This document shows positions 41,074-42,873 of a DNA stretch of 42,873 bases, piece by piece. The notes below the pieces were generated by a model that was given only the letters and a program-made list of their open reading frames with translations, did not search any database and was not told where the DNA came from. The translations under genes were made by a program, and so were the position numbers. Origin of the DNA: Trachipleistophora hominis (lineage: Eukaryota > Microsporidia > Pleistophoridae); the NCBI GenBank assembly GCA_000316135.1, contig JH994077.1:1-42873 (forward strand), written 5' to 3'. Numbering within the stretch: position 1 is the first letter of the stretch; every line of letters begins with the position of its first letter.

Positions 41074-42123
41074 GCCGTCTGTTGCTTTGCATTGCCATAC
41101 TTTTTATTTTAATTTTACTTAATTACGGCCACAGCGCAGAGCAAATGGTAATTCGTGTTAATAATAAGTTATAAACTGCCAAGTTCACGTTTTCTTGTCA
41201 TTATTTGTATGTTTTCTCCCAAGTATGATACTTTTCATTACAATGGTGTATATTTGACTGCTATTTGGTTTTACTTATTATTTCGCACACATTTCTAATC
41301 GGACCATGGTTTCATATGCTTTGTATTGGATTAACTAAATTTTATTTTAAAAGAGTTTTCATCTACTACTTCACATCGCATATAAACACTAGTCTGGTTC
41401 GTTTAGATTGACCGTGACCACCGACATTTGGTTTGCGAAAACAAATTTAATTAATATAGTATAAAAAACTAGTTTTTAAACAAGGCGTGTCACTGATTAT
41501 CGCGCTTATACCAATGAATTTTTCCGGTATATTTATAACAAGTTGCTCGTGAAGAAAATAACAAGGTTAATGTTGCGACGAATTTTTTGGCCTCTTATTG
41601 CTTTTTATGAGAAACATATTTGATTGCTTGGCTACAAGGTTTCACATTGCTCGTCGTACTGAATATTCTTAACTTCGCAGAACAAAGGTATTGGATGGAA
41701 GTCAAAAACCAAATCAAGTAAACAGTTAAAACGCATATAGGTATGATGAGTACAGCGTATCTATGTGATTATATATCCTTTTTAAAATTCATTGTCATGG
41801 TATAGTCGTTCTGGATAAGAAAGCATCAAGAAGGACCTTTTTAATACAAGTAGTTCAATACTTATCTTAGAAATAGGTACGACATTCCCATAACAATTAC
41901 AGACCGTGTTAATATGGTGTAGAAATTTTTGTTTCAGCATGAAAAATGATGCGCTGGTCAATTTTCGGTTGATAAATTATTGAACATTTAATAACTTCTA
42001 CCAAACTATTGTATATGTAATACGCGATAGAGTATGTTAAATCACTTGTTTTATTCGGGCCGCGATTTTTAAAACAAAATCAAAACAGTAATAACATAAG
42101 TAGAAAAATGATGAAGACCGAAC
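41074..42123. other. Intergenic with one LINE tail and a coding-like fragment
   Basis: A LINE tail stands at 41365-41442. A plus-strand run of 48 codons near 41486-41629 (TRRVTDYRAYTNEFFRYIYN; LMLRRIFWPLIAFYEKHI) has no start and is followed in frame by further short pieces; it may be a remnant. The rest is AT-rich. Confidence 0.3.
41365..41442 (-). repeat. LINE 3'-end repeat, copy 13 (diverged)
   Basis: Minus strand GCAAACCAAATGTCGGTGGT, CACGGTCAATCTAAACGAAC, CAGACTAGTGTTTATATGCG follow the core with about one change in four. Confidence 0.5.
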
Positions 42124-42825
42124 ATGTTTTTATTTATTTCAGTAATCCTTGCACGCTGCAGCCATAAAGAAGCGTATAGGTTGCCAATATACACATATTT
42201 AGATCAAGGCTCAGTGATGGCCATTGCAAGAGAATCTGGAGTGTATCCATGGATGAGCGAGAAAGAAATGGTTGCCGATTTTCTTAATCAGACATTCCAA
42301 GAGGTTAACAGCGCTCTTATACAGTATGGCGTACATCTGCAGCTCTCCTTGAAAGACAACATACATCATACAAACTTTTCCCTTCCCTGCGGATCCATAT
42401 CACCAATAAGTACGTTCATGAAAAGCAAGAACATTGATAGGCGCAAGAGTTCCGATTCAGAGCATATCCGACTATTTATCGTTTATTGCGACAATTTCCT
42501 CGGCCATCTTGGGCTGAATGAGGGAATCTACACTGAATATAATGGATGCCGGATCGATGGCGGCATCATGTATGTTAATAATGACATTCTGAAGGTAAAG
42601 ATAAAGGATGTTCTGTTTAAGATTGTAACACGGTCAAATATAACTCATCTTGGTATGGACTTTGAGAGGAACCTGTGTCAACTCGTGAATGAGTGCATCA
42701 GTGGGGCGATTAAGCCAATAGGCAGCCGTGAAAGCTTAGAAAACGTGTCCTTTGGCAGTGCTAATTCCGATGATGAAATTGATCTTCATGTTTTTAAATA
42801 CGATATTACAGCGCAGCAACTGTAA
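42124..42825 (+). CDS. Secreted reprolysin/ADAM-like (M12B fold) protein lacking the zinc site
   Basis: This 233-residue protein has a probable signal peptide (MFLFISVILARCSHKEA). By eye it follows a reprolysin domain. FLNQTFQEVNSALIQYGVHL corresponds to the N-terminal helix and strand. HIRLFIVYCDNFLGHLG and GCRIDGGIMYV correspond to the central strands and the segment before the active site. VTRSNITHLGMDFE lines up with HExxHxxGxxHD: the LGM turn is kept, but all three histidines and the catalytic Glu are replaced. After it, NLCQLVNECIS matches the Cys pattern following the active site. If correct, it is a catalytically dead secreted pseudoprotease that could act by binding. It is short, with no disintegrin or membrane part. 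The start is the first ATG in frame. Confidence 0.5.
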   Translation: MFLFISVILARCSHKEAYRLPIYTYLDQGSVMAIARESGVYPWMSEKEMVADFLNQTFQEVNSALIQYGVHLQLSLKDNIHHTNFSLPCGSISPISTFMKSKNIDRRKSSDSEHIRLFIVYCDNFLGHLGLNEGIYTEYNGCRIDGGIMYVNNDILKVKIKDVLFKIVTRSNITHLGMDFERNLCQLVNECISGAIKPIGSRESLENVSFGSANSDDEIDLHVFKYDITAQQL

Positions 42826-42873
42826 TCAACAATAGCTAACGCGGATTTTCAAAATGAAAAGTATTTTATTGAA
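42826..42873. other. 3' flank at window edge
   Basis: Forty-eight bases after the stop of the last gene; nothing recognisable. Confidence 0.3.

Noticed and set aside
1..42873. CRISPR arrays, rRNA genes, riboswitches, bacterial operators
   Set aside because: No regularly spaced repeats and no rRNA sequence were seen; the window is eukaryotic, so bacterial control elements are not expected.

Overview
The window is AT-rich eukaryotic nuclear DNA and looks like a microsporidian with an expanded genome. Evidence: intron-free genes; a divergent beta-tubulin carrying microsporidian-type residues; short start-site signals of the kind described for this phylum (an AAAATTTT-like block and a CCC run directly before the ATG of beta-tubulin and of the nucleolin-like gene); a type II tRNA-Ser; and non-LTR (LINE) retrotransposon debris. 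Only about a dozen intact protein genes sit in 43 kb, far sparser than Encephalitozoon. The species cannot be fixed from sequence alone.

Layout: 0-3.9 kb is a gene desert with probable gene remains on the minus strand. 3.9-8.5 kb holds two abutting leucine-rich-repeat (LRR) reading frames, probably one gene split by a -1 frameshift. 8.6-9.7 kb is a broken LINE whose 3' end recurs as short tails across the window. 10.0-11.3 kb is beta-tubulin; 14.4 kb is tRNA-Ser(AGA); 16.2-17.2 kb is a ubiquitin-like, membrane-anchored HERP/Usa1-like protein with a tiny divergent ORF beside it. 18.9-20.2 kb carries scattered coding fragments, two of which resemble a protein kinase. 21-26 kb has two lineage-specific helical proteins (one apparently secreted), a second LINE remnant and a multiply broken gene. 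27-28 kb is an acidic protein with an N-terminal membrane segment. 30.1-32.4 kb is a helical protein resembling the symplekin/Pta1 C-terminal region, followed by an unknown protein. 34.5-36 kb holds a broken small gene and a nucleolin-like two-RRM protein. 38.6-39.5 kb is a tail-anchored membrane protein with a disturbed 5' part. 40.6-41.1 kb is a small basic protein. 42.1-42.8 kb is a secreted protein that aligns by eye with reprolysin/ADAM (M12B) proteases but lacks the zinc-binding histidines.

The genes do not form an operon or pathway. Housekeeping genes (tubulin, nucleolin-like, probable symplekin, tRNA-Ser) are interspersed with lineage-specific secreted or membrane proteins, LINE tails and decaying genes. 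The most interesting material is the inactive M12B-like secreted protein, the LINE-tail family with a conserved short frame, the LRR frame break, and the gene remains hidden in the apparent deserts. All homology calls are by eye; no database search was possible.
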